This document shows positions 1-8,891 of a stretch of DNA of 44,561 nucleotides, one piece after another (the stretch's first letter is position 1; each line of letters begins with the position of its first letter). The DNA lies in contig CAZVCC010000025.1 in NCBI GenBank assembly GCA_964626015.1, positions 1 to 44,561 on the forward strand, given 5' to 3'. This DNA is from CAIKZJ01 sp964626015 (GTDB lineage: Bacteria > Bacteroidota > Ignavibacteria > Tepidaquicellales > Tepidaquicellaceae). A program made the position numbers and the translations under genes. The notes below the pieces were generated by a model. The model ran no database searches, had not been told where the DNA came from, and worked only from the letters and a program-made list of their open reading frames with translations.

Positions 1-48
1 CTGTGTAATAAAAACAAACTTTTATAAAATAAAATACATAATGGTTTT

Positions 49-90
49 CTTTGCGACCTTTGCCTTCTTTGCGACCCTTGCGTTAAATTC
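49..90. repeat. Short-period intergenic repeat (CTTTGCGACC type)
   Basis: The 10-mer CTTTGCGACC occurs at 49-58 and again at 67-76, an 18-base period, and the element ends in GCGTTAAATTC. A second element at 118-153 is built from a related TCTCTGCG unit and also ends in GTTAAATTC. The continuous open frame across 41-238 is a by-product of this low-complexity DNA. I recall similar CTTTGCG/CTCTGCG strings between genes of Bacteroidota and Ignavibacteria, but that is memory, not a search. Confidence 0.6.
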
Positions 91-117
91 ATTTCATCTT
101 TCGTATTTTAGAGCTAG

Positions 118-153
118 TTCTCTGCGTTCTCTGCGAACTCTGCGGTTAAATTC
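118..153. repeat. Short-period intergenic repeat (TTCTCTGCG type)
   Basis: TTCTCTGCG at 118-126 is repeated immediately at 127-135. AACTCTGCGG follows, and the element closes with TTAAATTC. The shared GTTAAATTC end with the element at 49-90 suggests two diverged members of one family placed in tandem. No coding function is visible. Confidence 0.6.
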
Positions 154-521
154 TTTGTTAATGTTTGTCTTTATTTTGTTTGTAGCCATTGGCTACGCCG
201 TGTTCTCAGTGTTGAAATGCTCTTGCTCTTACCAATAAATAATTTCTCTTCTCTGCATTTGAGTCGATGATTCTCCGCAGCGGATGATAAAATCTTTTCT
301 TTGTTTGTCGTAGATTCGCCTCTGGAGAACAGCACTTGCTATTCTGCTTACTTTGAAATTGACGTAATGCATAATTCACAAGAATTTATACTTATTCAAA
401 TCACCTGTTTGCATGATTTTTACGGAGGTTTACCGAATATGATTATTTCTCATCATTTTATCTTCGTATTTTGATTAAAAAATTTAAGCAATATGTTTGC
501 AAATTTAAAAGAATTAAAATC
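154..521. other. Intergenic region, no gene seen
   Basis: I see no supportable gene. A short GTGTTCTCAG string at 200-209 is the complement of the 11-mer duplicated at 37032-37053. A frame starting at ATG 438 behind ACGGAGG closes after 11 codons. The promoter of the downstream secreted-protein gene presumably lies here, but no box is clear enough to call. Confidence 0.4.
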
Positions 522-1970
522 ATGAAAACAATTTATTTAACACTCGTCGTTCTGTTCTTTGCAAGTACTGGTTTTTCACAACCGATTCCTCAGGACAGTT
601 TATATCTTGCACAATCGCTGCCGGGCAATAATCCTGTAGTATTTCAATTACAATCAAGCAGCGGATTACGTCCCGTTGAAAGAATAAGCATAAGTTCAGA
701 TGGCAAAGAAATTTATTACTGTGAAATAAACAGCTGGCCCATAACTGTATCAAGAATTAAATGCTGCAAGTATTTGAGCAATATGTGGCAGGGACCATTT
801 GTGGTTTTTGAAGGATTTGCTTGTCCCGGACTATCGATTAATGACAGTACAATGTATATGCAGAAGGATGTCAATGGTGTTGGATGCACCTTTTATTCAA
901 CAAGAACAAGTACAGGCTGGACTACTCCTTTAAAGCTGCTTTCATCAAACCTTCAGTCACATTATTTTCAGGAGACACAATTAAAGAACTATTATGTAGC
1001 CTCGAATCCAGGTAGTAATACTGATATTTGCAAATTAATGATTAATAATCAGGATACATCCATACAGAGTTTAGGAAAACCAATAAATACTGCCAACGAC
1101 GATAACGACTTCTTTATAGCAAGAGATGAATCATACTTAATATTTTTTCGTTTAGCATCGCCGTACGATTTACGTATCAGTTATCATAAAACTAATGGTA
1201 AATGGACAAACCCGAAATCTTTCGGTCCAAATATTAACACGAATATTTACGATTGCTGTCCGTATGTAACTCGCGACAATAAATATCTTTTCTTCACTCG
1301 CGGTAACTGGCCCATGAGTACATATTCTACTTATTGGGTTAAAGTGGACAATATTATTGACAGCCTTAAACTGACAAACTTTATCCCTTATTTAGCAAAT
1401 CAAATTCCGGATAGAACTGATTCTGTAGGCGTACAATTCATTTATCAAATACCCGATTCCGCATTTATAGATGACGATGGAAATAGCACACTCGCATATT
1501 CAGCGTCTCTAAGCAGCGGCAGTCCATTGCCGTCATGGTTAAATTTTAATCCCGCAACTCAAACATTTTCCGGTTCACCTTCTTCAGCTGGCTCATCTAT
1601 AATTAAAGTTACTGTTACCGATAATGATTCTGCGAAAGCCTCCTGCACGTTTACATTAAACGTTTCTCCACATACTGCAATCAACCCCAAAGGTGAACAA
1701 ATTGTGAATGATTATGAATTATTCCAGAATTATCCGAACCCGTTTAATCCAAATACAAAGATAAACTTTGCACTGCCTAAACAGGGATTTGTAACACTGA
1801 AGATTTATGACATAACAGGCAGAGAAATTAAAACACTCGTTAATGAAGTAAAGCAGGCAGGATATTACACCGTTGACTTCAACGCCTCGCATCTTAGCAG
1901 CGGAGTTTATTTCTATAAAATCCAATCAGGTGATTTTTCAAGCGTAAAACGTATGGTGCTTATCAAATGA
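522..1970 (+). CDS. Secreted protein with PD40-like propeller, Ig-like domain and T9SS type A sorting domain
   Basis: Predicted extracellular or surface-attached protein of 482 residues. The ATG at 522 is preferred over the in-frame ATG at 471 because it starts directly at a signal peptide (residues 1-19, ending TGFSQ). Residues about 30-270 contain repeated ISSDGKEIYY / ARDESYLIFF / VTRDNKYLFF segments typical of PD40/WD40-like beta-propeller blades. Residues about 287-382 look like a putative Ig/dystroglycan-cadherin-like domain (PSWLNFNPATQTFSG). Residues about 397-482 are a type A C-terminal sorting domain (NYPNPFNP, YDITGREIKTL, SSGVYFYKI), which in this phylum directs export by the type IX system followed by cleavage and anchoring. 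The domain calls follow family knowledge; the ligand is unknown. The gene stands alone and is followed by a strong terminator. Confidence 0.85.
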   Translation: MKTIYLTLVVLFFASTGFSQPIPQDSLYLAQSLPGNNPVVFQLQSSSGLRPVERISISSDGKEIYYCEINSWPITVSRIKCCKYLSNMWQGPFVVFEGFACPGLSINDSTMYMQKDVNGVGCTFYSTRTSTGWTTPLKLLSSNLQSHYFQETQLKNYYVASNPGSNTDICKLMINNQDTSIQSLGKPINTANDDNDFFIARDESYLIFFRLASPYDLRISYHKTNGKWTNPKSFGPNINTNIYDCCPYVTRDNKYLFFTRGNWPMSTYSTYWVKVDNIIDSLKLTNFIPYLANQIPDRTDSVGVQFIYQIPDSAFIDDDGNSTLAYSASLSSGSPLPSWLNFNPATQTFSGSPSSAGSSIIKVTVTDNDSAKASCTFTLNVSPHTAINPKGEQIVNDYELFQNYPNPFNPNTKINFALPKQGFVTLKIYDITGREIKTLVNEVKQAGYYTVDFNASHLSSGVYFYKIQSGDFSSVKRMVLIK

Positions 1971-2002
1971 TTCTGAATAAATAACACAAAACTTACATCA
2001 AT

Positions 2003-2040
2003 CAAAAAGAACCCGCATAAACATACGCGGGTTCTTTTTG
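2003..2040. terminator. Strong, possibly bidirectional hairpin terminator
   Basis: A perfect 14-base inverted repeat (arms 2003-2016 and 2027-2040, core GAACCCGC/GCGGGTTC) flanks a 10-base loop. The outer arms are an A run on the left and a T run on the right, so either strand would give a GC stem followed by U residues. It lies 33 bases after the stop of the sorting-domain gene and should end that transcript. Confidence 0.85.
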
Positions 2041-2586
2041 AATTGGAATCAATTAATCAGTAACCGCAAGAGAATCAAGAATTGTATCAACATAAAATTT
2101 AACTCATTAAAGTATATATCTCTCTCCTACCAAAAGAAAATTACTTCTAAAGCAACGTCCATATTTTTCCACCACTCATATTCGAATTATTTATTCCGCA
2201 AAGCATCATAAAAACTATATTTTTTCTCTTGACATTATAAACTAAAATTAGTATATTATACTTGATTTATAAGCAAAATTGTAAAGATTACTTATATAAT
2301 CATCAAATTTAAATACATGTCTTCTCATCTATTAAACTTCTTGAATACAATCTCAATACAACCTCAATCCATCTTGAATACAATCTTCTAAGCCATTTCT
2401 CCCGCTTCCTACCCGCTTACTCCACGCTCCGCGCCCTTTTCCGGTTCATCTCTAAACTTCTTATTTTATCAGATCTTAAATGTGTTAATTTTTCAAAAAA
2501 TATGCAATTATTAATAAGTTTTTCCTAAAATTCACTGTTTCTTTGCCGGTTTTTGCTTATTTTTCATAAAATTCAGAATTTATTTT
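2041..2586. other. Long gene-free stretch
   Basis: About 545 bases without a credible frame. It holds two copies of a 14-mer (2340-2353 and 2373-2386) and a pyrimidine-rich, locally GC-richer block at about 2397-2450 that stands out from the AT-rich surroundings. The remainder is AT-rich DNA that presumably includes the promoter of the gene at 2587. I could not identify a small RNA. Confidence 0.4.
2340..2386. repeat. Direct repeat of CTTGAATACAATCT
   Basis: The 14-mer CTTGAATACAATCT is present exactly at 2340-2353 and at 2373-2386 (33-base period). A degenerate CAATACAACCTCAAT lies between the copies. It lies upstream of an orphan gene of unknown function. It could be a protein-binding array or a decayed duplication. 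Confidence 0.55.
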
Positions 2587-3312
2587 ATGGCAATTTTAAA
2601 AAGACCAAAATTAGGTAGAGTTTACGGAAAAGCAGGGGATACAGTTACTCAACGCAGGTTTGGAAAAGATGTTGTTTCAATTCGACCGGAACATTATGTC
2701 ACTGTTTCTGAAGACTTAATTAAAACCAGAAAGGAATTTAATCTTAAAGTCCAGTTCGCAAGGGCAATTCGGAAAAGTCTTTTGCTTACAAAATGCTGGG
2801 AAAATTGCAAAATAAAATCAATAAGCGGGTACCATAAAGCTTTGAGCTATAACTCTACTCGTATTAAAAATGATATTACAACACATAATAATTTAATCAC
2901 ACCCCCTTACGATATCTCAAAAAAATTCGAAATGGTATATATCGACTCCTTCACCCACAAATTTGAAAATGATTCCATTTATTTCGAATATTCATTCTCC
3001 GATAATAAAGAATTAATGACGATTCCTTATTCCTGTATTGCTGTTTTCTTTGTTTTCTTTTCAGACGGAAAAGCGAATCGCTTCGAGTGGTTCACGGTGC
3101 AGGTTGTCGTTAATAATGAAAATTCCAATGGAATTAAGACGGTAAAATTTGAATTCACAGATGAACAGAAAGAAATGATTAAATTGTACAGGTTAATGCG
3201 TGGATACTTTGCTGCCGTAAAAGAAACCCCGGAAAACAAGAAAAATGTGTTATACTCTAATACAGAATATTTCGAAATTAACCTCGTCGAATATTTTAAA
3301 CAAGAGCATTAA
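2587..3312 (+). CDS. Hypothetical protein, 241 aa
   Basis: Function unknown. The N-terminal 30 residues (KLGRVYGKAGDTVTQRRFGK, then DVVSIRP) resemble in style the Gly/Lys-rich opening of small Bacteroidota proteins of the DUF6266 type (a pattern of GKVSGxVG, then RPxH). The remainder, with a beta-rich look and phrases such as YIDSFTHKFENDSIYFEYSF, matches nothing I recognise. There is no signal peptide or membrane segment, so a cytoplasmic location is likely. The gene has its own long upstream region and lies 49 bases before the PASTA gene. DUF6266-like proteins often look phage- or structure-related, but nothing else here supports a prophage. The reading frame is convincing by length and composition; the family link is tentative. 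Confidence 0.7.
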   Translation: MAILKRPKLGRVYGKAGDTVTQRRFGKDVVSIRPEHYVTVSEDLIKTRKEFNLKVQFARAIRKSLLLTKCWENCKIKSISGYHKALSYNSTRIKNDITTHNNLITPPYDISKKFEMVYIDSFTHKFENDSIYFEYSFSDNKELMTIPYSCIAVFFVFFSDGKANRFEWFTVQVVVNNENSNGIKTVKFEFTDEQKEMIKLYRLMRGYFAAVKETPENKKNVLYSNTEYFEINLVEYFKQEH

Positions 3313-3361
3313 TATTGTGCATTTAAGTTTTATTTTTCAATAGATATACGTAAATTTTATA

Positions 3362-4333
3362 ATGTTTAAAAAACTCGGAATATTAATCCTGATTCTTGTC
3401 GGATTAGGTCTGTTTTTCAACAGTTTGCTCATGCCGTGGTACGTCAAACATGCTGAACTTACGAAGGTTCCAAACGTTACCGGTCTTAATTTCCTTGAAG
3501 CTAAAAAAGTTCTCGAAGAATCCGGGCTCGATGTTAAACAGGGTGATATCCGCTATGATGAAAACAAACCTATTGGTCTCGTTCTCGATCAGGCTCCGGC
3601 TGTCGATGAGACAGTCAAAAAAGGCAGGCGTGTTTATCTGACAGTATGCGGAGGCGAACAGCTTATTGACGTTCCGCGCCTCATTGGCAAATCAGAACGA
3701 GACGCAAGATTTACGCTCGTTCAAAGAAATCTTACTCCCGGCGAAATTGTCAGAAAGTTTACTGCCGAACAACCCGAGGACTTCGTTATTTCTCAGATTA
3801 TACAACCCGGCAGTAAAGTAAAAAAGGGGACTAAGGTCGACCTGATTATTAGCAATGGTCCTGTTATTGGAGATATAATAATCCCTGACCTTATCGGAAA
3901 AAAACTTGCCGATGCACAGAAGATTTTGCTGGAAAAGAAATTAAAAGTAGGTAAAGTTACTTATCAGTCAAGCGACCTGCCAGCTGGTCAAATTATGGAC
4001 CAGTATCCTAAAAAGGATAAATCCGCAAAGGAAAATACCTCGGTTGACCTTTTTGTTGCTAAAAAGAAAACCGAAGTTATTAAAGAACCCGATGAAGTGG
4101 GCGATAACGGGAATTTGGAACCGCTGGACAACAAAACAAATAAAGTTGAACCTAAGAAAAATAAGACTGAACCCGCAGAAGAAAAAGTGAAAGATAAGCA
4201 GGATAACAATACGGATAAATCTAAAGAGAAATCTCCTACTGAGAAGTCGAACGGTAAACCTACTAACACTGATAAATCTAAAGAAAAATCAACTACTACT
4301 GATAAATCCAAAGAAAAGAAGGAGAACAACTGA
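3362..4333 (+). CDS. Membrane-anchored PASTA-domain protein
   Basis: A single-span membrane protein of 323 residues. A hydrophobic segment at about 4-25 is followed by three PASTA domains at about 35-100, 101-170 and 171-237 (VPNVTGLNFLEAKKVLEESG; VPRLIGKSERDARF; IPDLIGKKLADAQKI). The C-terminal tail (238-323) is a charged, low-complexity Lys/Glu/Asp segment with repeated DKSKEKS units. PASTA domains bind muropeptides or the peptidoglycan stem in kinases and class A PBPs. Here there is no kinase or transpeptidase domain, so the role is probably a cell-wall or divisome accessory; that is inference. The stop overlaps the rpe start (TGATG), so the two genes are probably co-translated. Confidence 0.85.
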   Translation: MFKKLGILILILVGLGLFFNSLLMPWYVKHAELTKVPNVTGLNFLEAKKVLEESGLDVKQGDIRYDENKPIGLVLDQAPAVDETVKKGRRVYLTVCGGEQLIDVPRLIGKSERDARFTLVQRNLTPGEIVRKFTAEQPEDFVISQIIQPGSKVKKGTKVDLIISNGPVIGDIIIPDLIGKKLADAQKILLEKKLKVGKVTYQSSDLPAGQIMDQYPKKDKSAKENTSVDLFVAKKKTEVIKEPDEVGDNGNLEPLDNKTNKVEPKKNKTEPAEEKVKDKQDNNTDKSKEKSPTEKSNGKPTNTDKSKEKSTTTDKSKEKKENN

Positions 4334-4986
4334 TGAAAATGATTTGTCCTTCAATATTGTCAGCAGATTTTGCTAAACTGGCTGAGGAAATAAAAGAAGT
4401 CGAGCTGGCAGGTGCCGATGTTATTCATTGCGATATCATGGACGGACATTTCGTACCGAATATTACTTTCGGACCGGACGTAGTCGCAAAAGTGAATTCC
4501 ATTACAGGCCTTCCTCTCGATCTTCATCTTATGATTGAAAATTCAGATAAGTATATTGAGTCTTTTGTTAAAGCTGGAGCTGATTTCATATCTGTTCATT
4601 TCGAAAACAACTATCATTTAAACAGGCTCCTCAACAAAATAAAGTCACTCGGTGTTAAAGCAGGTGTGGTACTCAATCCCGCAACCCCCGTTTCAATGCT
4701 TAAGAATATTCTCGAGTACTCCGATTTCGTACTTTTAATGAGTGTTAATCCCGGTTTCGGCGGGCAAAAGTTTATCCCGAATTCAATAGATAAAATTATA
4801 GAACTGAAACAACTCGCGAATAAGTTAAATCCGGATTGTATGATTGAAATCGACGGTGGTATTGGTCTGGATAATATAAAACTCGTTTCTGACGCAGGAG
4901 TTGATATGTTCGTCTGCGGAGCCTCTGTTTTTAAGGCTATTGACAGGTTCGGTGTTATTAAAGAAATGAAAAGGCTTGTTTCTTAA
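4333..4986 (+). CDS. rpe: Ribulose-phosphate 3-epimerase
   Basis: Cytoplasmic TIM-barrel enzyme interconverting D-ribulose 5-phosphate and D-xylulose 5-phosphate in the pentose phosphate pathway. The 217 residues match the usual family length. The sequence shows the N-terminal PSILSADF, the metal and catalytic site HCDIMDGHFVP (from about residue 32), DLHLMIE, the VNPGFGGQKF phosphate loop, and the C-terminal EIDGGI with the second catalytic Asp. It overlaps the PASTA gene by one base and is directly followed by nnr with no gap. A second in-frame ATG two codons later would also serve. Confidence 0.97.
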   Translation: MKMICPSILSADFAKLAEEIKEVELAGADVIHCDIMDGHFVPNITFGPDVVAKVNSITGLPLDLHLMIENSDKYIESFVKAGADFISVHFENNYHLNRLLNKIKSLGVKAGVVLNPATPVSMLKNILEYSDFVLLMSVNPGFGGQKFIPNSIDKIIELKQLANKLNPDCMIEIDGGIGLDNIKLVSDAGVDMFVCGASVFKAIDRFGVIKEMKRLVS

Positions 4987-6576
4987 ATGAAAAATGTTTT
5001 TTACAATACGGATGTTCTTGAAGCTGAAAAGAATCTCATGGAAAAGTACAGAATTCCATCCGTTCTTCTTATGGAAAATGCTGGAGTTAATTCTGCAAAG
5101 ATTATCTGGGATTATTTTATAAGTGAAAAATGCTCGCGTATTGTTATTCTTGCGGGTAAGGGTAATAATGCAGGAGATGGTTTCGTTGCAGCACGCACCC
5201 TGTATAATTACTGCTTGAATCAGGGAGTATTCTTTCCTATCAATGTATTTCTTTGCTATCCCGCGGAATCCTTAAAAGGTGATGCTTTAACAAATTATAA
5301 TATTGTAAAAGAACTTTTTAAAAGCGACTATTACGAGGTAACCTCTGATATAGAAAGACTAAATGACATTCTTGATGCTGAGAATGAAAAGATACTATTT
5401 GTTGACGCAATTTTTGGTATTGGTTTTAGCGGTGAACTAGACGAAAATATAAAGAATATATTCTCCGATATATCTCAGTATCCCGACAAAAAATTCGTTA
5501 TTGCACTCGATACTCCGTCCGGATTAAACAACTGGTATGATTCAAATGATTGCCTCAAGGCTGACGTAACAATATCAATGGGCATCAGGAAAATGAACAC
5601 AATGTTCTATGAAGGAAGTAATGTATCGGGTGAATTGAAAGTAGTCGATATCGGTCTCCCTTGCGAAAAATTCGATGAATTTAATTCTAAAAACATACAT
5701 CTTCTTGAAAAGGATGATACATGTTTCGAAGAAGCTGTAAGAGACAGGAATTCTCATAAATACAACAACGGTAAACTCTTTATCCTTGCCGGCTCAGAAG
5801 GTTTCAGCGGTGCCGCATACCTTTCAGCACAGTCAGCTCTCAGAACTGGAAATGGTGCTGTCATTCTTGGTATTCCCGAATCTCTTAATAATACTATGGA
5901 GTTAAAAACCACTGAAGTTATTACTCTTCCTCTGAAATCGGAGAAGTACTTTACAAACGAATCAGTTGATATAATAACAAAAAAGATCGAATGGAGCGAC
6001 GCTGTTTTAATCGGTCCCGGTATCGGAAGGGAAAGTGATACAATGTCGTTTATGAGAAGTATTGTTAAGAAATTCAACAAAAACTTTGTTATTGATGCAG
6101 ACGGTATTTTTGCTTTTAAAAACAATCTTGATTTACTGAATAAGGAAATGAGTTCAATTGTACTTACCCCTCATTTCGGTGAGTTCGCAAATTTACTCGG
6201 TATAACAGTTGATGAGCTTAAACAGGATTTTATTAACATTGCTAAAAAATTTGCATCCGATTTTAATGTTGTATTAGTCCTGAAGAATTCTCCGTCTATT
6301 ATCACTGACGGCAATATAACATTAATTAATTCAACAGGGCGCGAAAATCTTGCTACCATTGGAAGCGGTGACGTTTTATCAGGAATAATTTCCTCTCTCG
6401 TCTCTCAAATGAAAGATGTTCCCTTGATTAATATTGCTTCTTCGGGAGTGTATCTTCACGGATATTGCGGAGATAAGCTTTATGAGTTGTACGGCTCCTG
6501 CGGGACGATTGCAGGCGACCTCATTGAAATTATTCCTGCTGCTAAAAATGGAATTTTAAAAAGTTATAATATATAA
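4987..6576 (+). CDS. nnr: Bifunctional NAD(P)H-hydrate epimerase / ADP-dependent NAD(P)H-hydrate dehydratase
   Basis: Repairs damaged NAD(P)HX. The N-terminal YjeF_N (NnrE) domain, about residues 1-215, epimerises R- and S-NAD(P)HX and shows GKGNNAGDGFVAAR at about 57-70. The C-terminal ribokinase-like NnrD domain, about 250-525, dehydrates S-NAD(P)HX at the expense of ADP and shows AGSEGFSGAA, LIGPGIGR, VLTPHFGEF and the catalytic GSGDVLSG (about 459-466). The 529 residues are normal for the fused form. It starts immediately after the rpe stop and lies 9 bases before nuoN, consistent with one operon. Its metabolite-repair role fits a neighbouring NADH dehydrogenase subunit, although that link is only suggestive. 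Confidence 0.95.
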   Translation: MKNVFYNTDVLEAEKNLMEKYRIPSVLLMENAGVNSAKIIWDYFISEKCSRIVILAGKGNNAGDGFVAARTLYNYCLNQGVFFPINVFLCYPAESLKGDALTNYNIVKELFKSDYYEVTSDIERLNDILDAENEKILFVDAIFGIGFSGELDENIKNIFSDISQYPDKKFVIALDTPSGLNNWYDSNDCLKADVTISMGIRKMNTMFYEGSNVSGELKVVDIGLPCEKFDEFNSKNIHLLEKDDTCFEEAVRDRNSHKYNNGKLFILAGSEGFSGAAYLSAQSALRTGNGAVILGIPESLNNTMELKTTEVITLPLKSEKYFTNESVDIITKKIEWSDAVLIGPGIGRESDTMSFMRSIVKKFNKNFVIDADGIFAFKNNLDLLNKEMSSIVLTPHFGEFANLLGITVDELKQDFINIAKKFASDFNVVLVLKNSPSIITDGNITLINSTGRENLATIGSGDVLSGIISSLVSQMKDVPLINIASSGVYLHGYCGDKLYELYGSCGTIAGDLIEIIPAAKNGILKSYNI

Positions 6577-6585
6577 ACTATACAG

Positions 6586-8022
6586 ATGATTAATCTTAAC
6601 GACCTGAAAGAAATTATACCGATTTTAATCGTTGCAGCTTCTGCACTCATATCTTTAATGATTGCTGTATTCTCTGGAAAATCTAAATATCCGGTTTACG
6701 TATTTTCTTTAATTGCTGTCCTTTCTGCAATCATTTTTGCAGGTTTAAATATCGGCAAAGATGCGTTCATTATTTCTGAAATGATGAGAATAAATTCCGT
6801 TGCAAATGCTTTTCACCTCATTGCCCTTCTCTCTGTATTGCTGACAATTACTGCATCCAAAGAGTACCTCGAAAAGTTCAATGTTAATTACGGTGAGTAT
6901 TATTCTCTGCTCCTTATTGCTCTGTTTGGTATGCAGATAATGATTTATGCCAACGATATAATACTTATCTTTATTGGTCTCGAAACTATGTCCGTTTGTT
7001 TCTACATACTCGCAGGTATGATGAGGCAAAGACCTAAATCAAACGAAAGCGCAATGAAGTATCTGCTCCTTGGTGCATTCATGACAGGTTTCCTTTTGTA
7101 CGGTATGTCTTTAATCTACGGGGCAACTGGATACACAAGTATTGCAAAAATCATTACTACATTCACAGCTTTTAAGTCACCCATGTTCCTAATCGGTGTC
7201 GCCTTATTTATGATTGGTTTTATGTTTAAGATTGGAATTTTTCCTTTCCAGATGTGGATTCCCGATGTTTATGAAGGTGCGCCGACTATTGTATCGGGTA
7301 TGATGTCAACCGCCGGAAAGATAGCAGCAGTCGGTACGCTTGCACCCGTTATTCTGTCCCTCGACCTTGGTCATTATAAAATATTATTCTCAATTCTCGC
7401 TACACTCACTATGCTGTATGGAAACATAGTAGCACTCACACAGAATAACTTAAAAAGACTTCTTGCATATTCTTCAATTGCTAGTGCAGGTTACATTCTC
7501 GTTGGCATTACAGCTATGGATGACGTCGCGAACAAGGGAATAGCATTCTATATGCTGGCTTATGTTTTTATGCAGCTCGGAGCATTCATTGTGGTTTCTG
7601 TATTCGAAAATTCAACCTCAAATGGTAAGGATTTTGGAAACGTAACATTCGATGATTACAAGGGGCTCTCAAAAAGGAGTCCGTTTCTTGCCTTAGTGCT
7701 GACAGCTTTTCTCTTCTCATTGGCGGGAATTCCGCCGTTTGCAGGATTCTGGGGTAAGTACTATATATTCTATGCTGCAATTAAAGCTAATCTCGTCTGG
7801 CTTTCTGTTATAGCAATTTTATTAAGCGTTATATCAGTATATTACTATTTAAAAGTAATAATCTATATGTGGTTTAAAGAACCTGAAGGTGAGCTCGCAG
7901 AAGACAGGAATAAAGGAAATACTATGTCTAAACTTGCACTGGGCATCTCAATCGCGGGTACGCTTGTCTTTGGAATTTATCCTGAATTATTCTTTAATTT
8001 CTTTAAGTTGATAATTAAATAA
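6586..8022 (+). CDS. nuoN: NADH-quinone oxidoreductase subunit N
   Basis: A polytopic inner-membrane protein of 478 residues with about 14 hydrophobic segments, one of the three antiporter-like subunits of complex I. Recognisable features are LIFIGLETMSVCFYIL with the conserved Glu in TM5, the KYLLLGAFMTGF segment, FKIGIFPFQMWIPDVYEGAPT, NLKRLLAYSSIASAGY, and a C-terminal LAGIPPFAGFWGKYYIF. Nothing suggests truncation. It is unusual that no other nuo gene is adjacent: nuoN is sandwiched between nnr and an NHL-type gene. Either the complex I locus is split, or the rest lies outside the window. MrpD and other antiporter-type relatives were considered, but the NuoN-like ends fit better. Confidence 0.93.
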   Translation: MINLNDLKEIIPILIVAASALISLMIAVFSGKSKYPVYVFSLIAVLSAIIFAGLNIGKDAFIISEMMRINSVANAFHLIALLSVLLTITASKEYLEKFNVNYGEYYSLLLIALFGMQIMIYANDIILIFIGLETMSVCFYILAGMMRQRPKSNESAMKYLLLGAFMTGFLLYGMSLIYGATGYTSIAKIITTFTAFKSPMFLIGVALFMIGFMFKIGIFPFQMWIPDVYEGAPTIVSGMMSTAGKIAAVGTLAPVILSLDLGHYKILFSILATLTMLYGNIVALTQNNLKRLLAYSSIASAGYILVGITAMDDVANKGIAFYMLAYVFMQLGAFIVVSVFENSTSNGKDFGNVTFDDYKGLSKRSPFLALVLTAFLFSLAGIPPFAGFWGKYYIFYAAIKANLVWLSVIAILLSVISVYYYLKVIIYMWFKEPEGELAEDRNKGNTMSKLALGISIAGTLVFGIYPELFFNFFKLIIK

Positions 8023-8876
8023 TGTTTCTGCTTTTAATCTTAAATATTCTTCTGTTTAATGGAGATAGTATTCTTGTAAAGACAAATGAATTGAGCGGAT
8101 TTCTTAACGCTGTTTCTATTACCTCCGACGGTAAAGGGAAAATATACGTCCTTGATGCTTTAAGCAATGAAATAATTAAGTTTGATGAATCGTTGAAAGA
8201 AGTAAAACGCTCAGGGAAAAAAGGCTGGGCAAACGGCGAATACGACTCTCCGACCTGCATTGAAGGTTCTTCAGGTCTTGAAATTCATGTATCAGACCCA
8301 ATGAACTTCAGGATTCAAAAACTCGATCTAAACCTAAGTTACATTAGCTCCATCTACACTAATTATGAATCTTTTCCCGAGAACCTGAAATATCAAACTC
8401 CGGTTTCTACGGTTTTCATTAATCCATATATTTATTCTATCGACGGCGAGAATAATCGTATTGTTACTTATCAATACCAGAACCAAAGCATGTATCAGCC
8501 TGCTTTCTCTTTTGGCGGGTTTCAGTCTGCTCAGAAACCCATGTCAAAACCTGTCAAGATTGTAAAAGATGGTTTGAATAATATCTATATTTTCGATTCT
8601 AAGCTTAATACGGTTTTTAAATATGATAATTTCGGGAATTATCTGAATTCAATGGAATCTAAATACATTAAATCAATTTCCGCTTTTAATAATCAGCTTT
8701 ACATTCTTACAGATTCCGAAATTCTTATTTATGATGCAAGAAAAAATGCATATTCAGGCAGATACTTATTTGCCGAACCAATACTTAGTGAGAAATTAAG
8801 AGATTTTATTGTTTTTTCTTCAGCAAAATTCTTTTTGCTTGAGAAGTCTAAAGTTATAGAATTCAACCTTAAATAA
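8022..8876 (+). CDS. NHL/6-bladed beta-propeller-like protein
   Basis: A protein of 284 residues with a short hydrophobic N-terminus (MFLLLILNILLFNG) that may be a signal peptide. Repeating segments follow: ITSDGKGKIYVLDALSNEIIKFD (about 32-54), IHVSDPMNFRIQKLDLN, YSIDGENNRIVTYQYQ, IYIFDSKLNTVFKYDNFGNYL and LYILTDSEILIYD. This is the pattern of NHL/SMP-30-like beta-propellers. The likely location is the periplasm or membrane surface, and no catalytic motif is visible. It overlaps the nuoN stop by one base (TAATG), so it is translationally coupled and may act with that gene, but no established partnership is known to me. Confidence 0.75.
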   Translation: MFLLLILNILLFNGDSILVKTNELSGFLNAVSITSDGKGKIYVLDALSNEIIKFDESLKEVKRSGKKGWANGEYDSPTCIEGSSGLEIHVSDPMNFRIQKLDLNLSYISSIYTNYESFPENLKYQTPVSTVFINPYIYSIDGENNRIVTYQYQNQSMYQPAFSFGGFQSAQKPMSKPVKIVKDGLNNIYIFDSKLNTVFKYDNFGNYLNSMESKYIKSISAFNNQLYILTDSEILIYDARKNAYSGRYLFAEPILSEKLRDFIVFSSAKFFLLEKSKVIEFNLK

Positions 8877-8891
8877 TTAAATTTATTAATT

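Noticed and set aside
41..238. A 65-residue plus-strand open frame rich in Phe, Leu, Arg and Ser
   Set aside because: It is produced by the CTTTGCG/CTCTGCG repeats; composition is periodic and no family or start context supports a gene.
471..521. An earlier ATG giving 17 extra residues on the first secreted protein
   Set aside because: The extra residues are Lys-rich and would precede a complete signal peptide beginning at 522.
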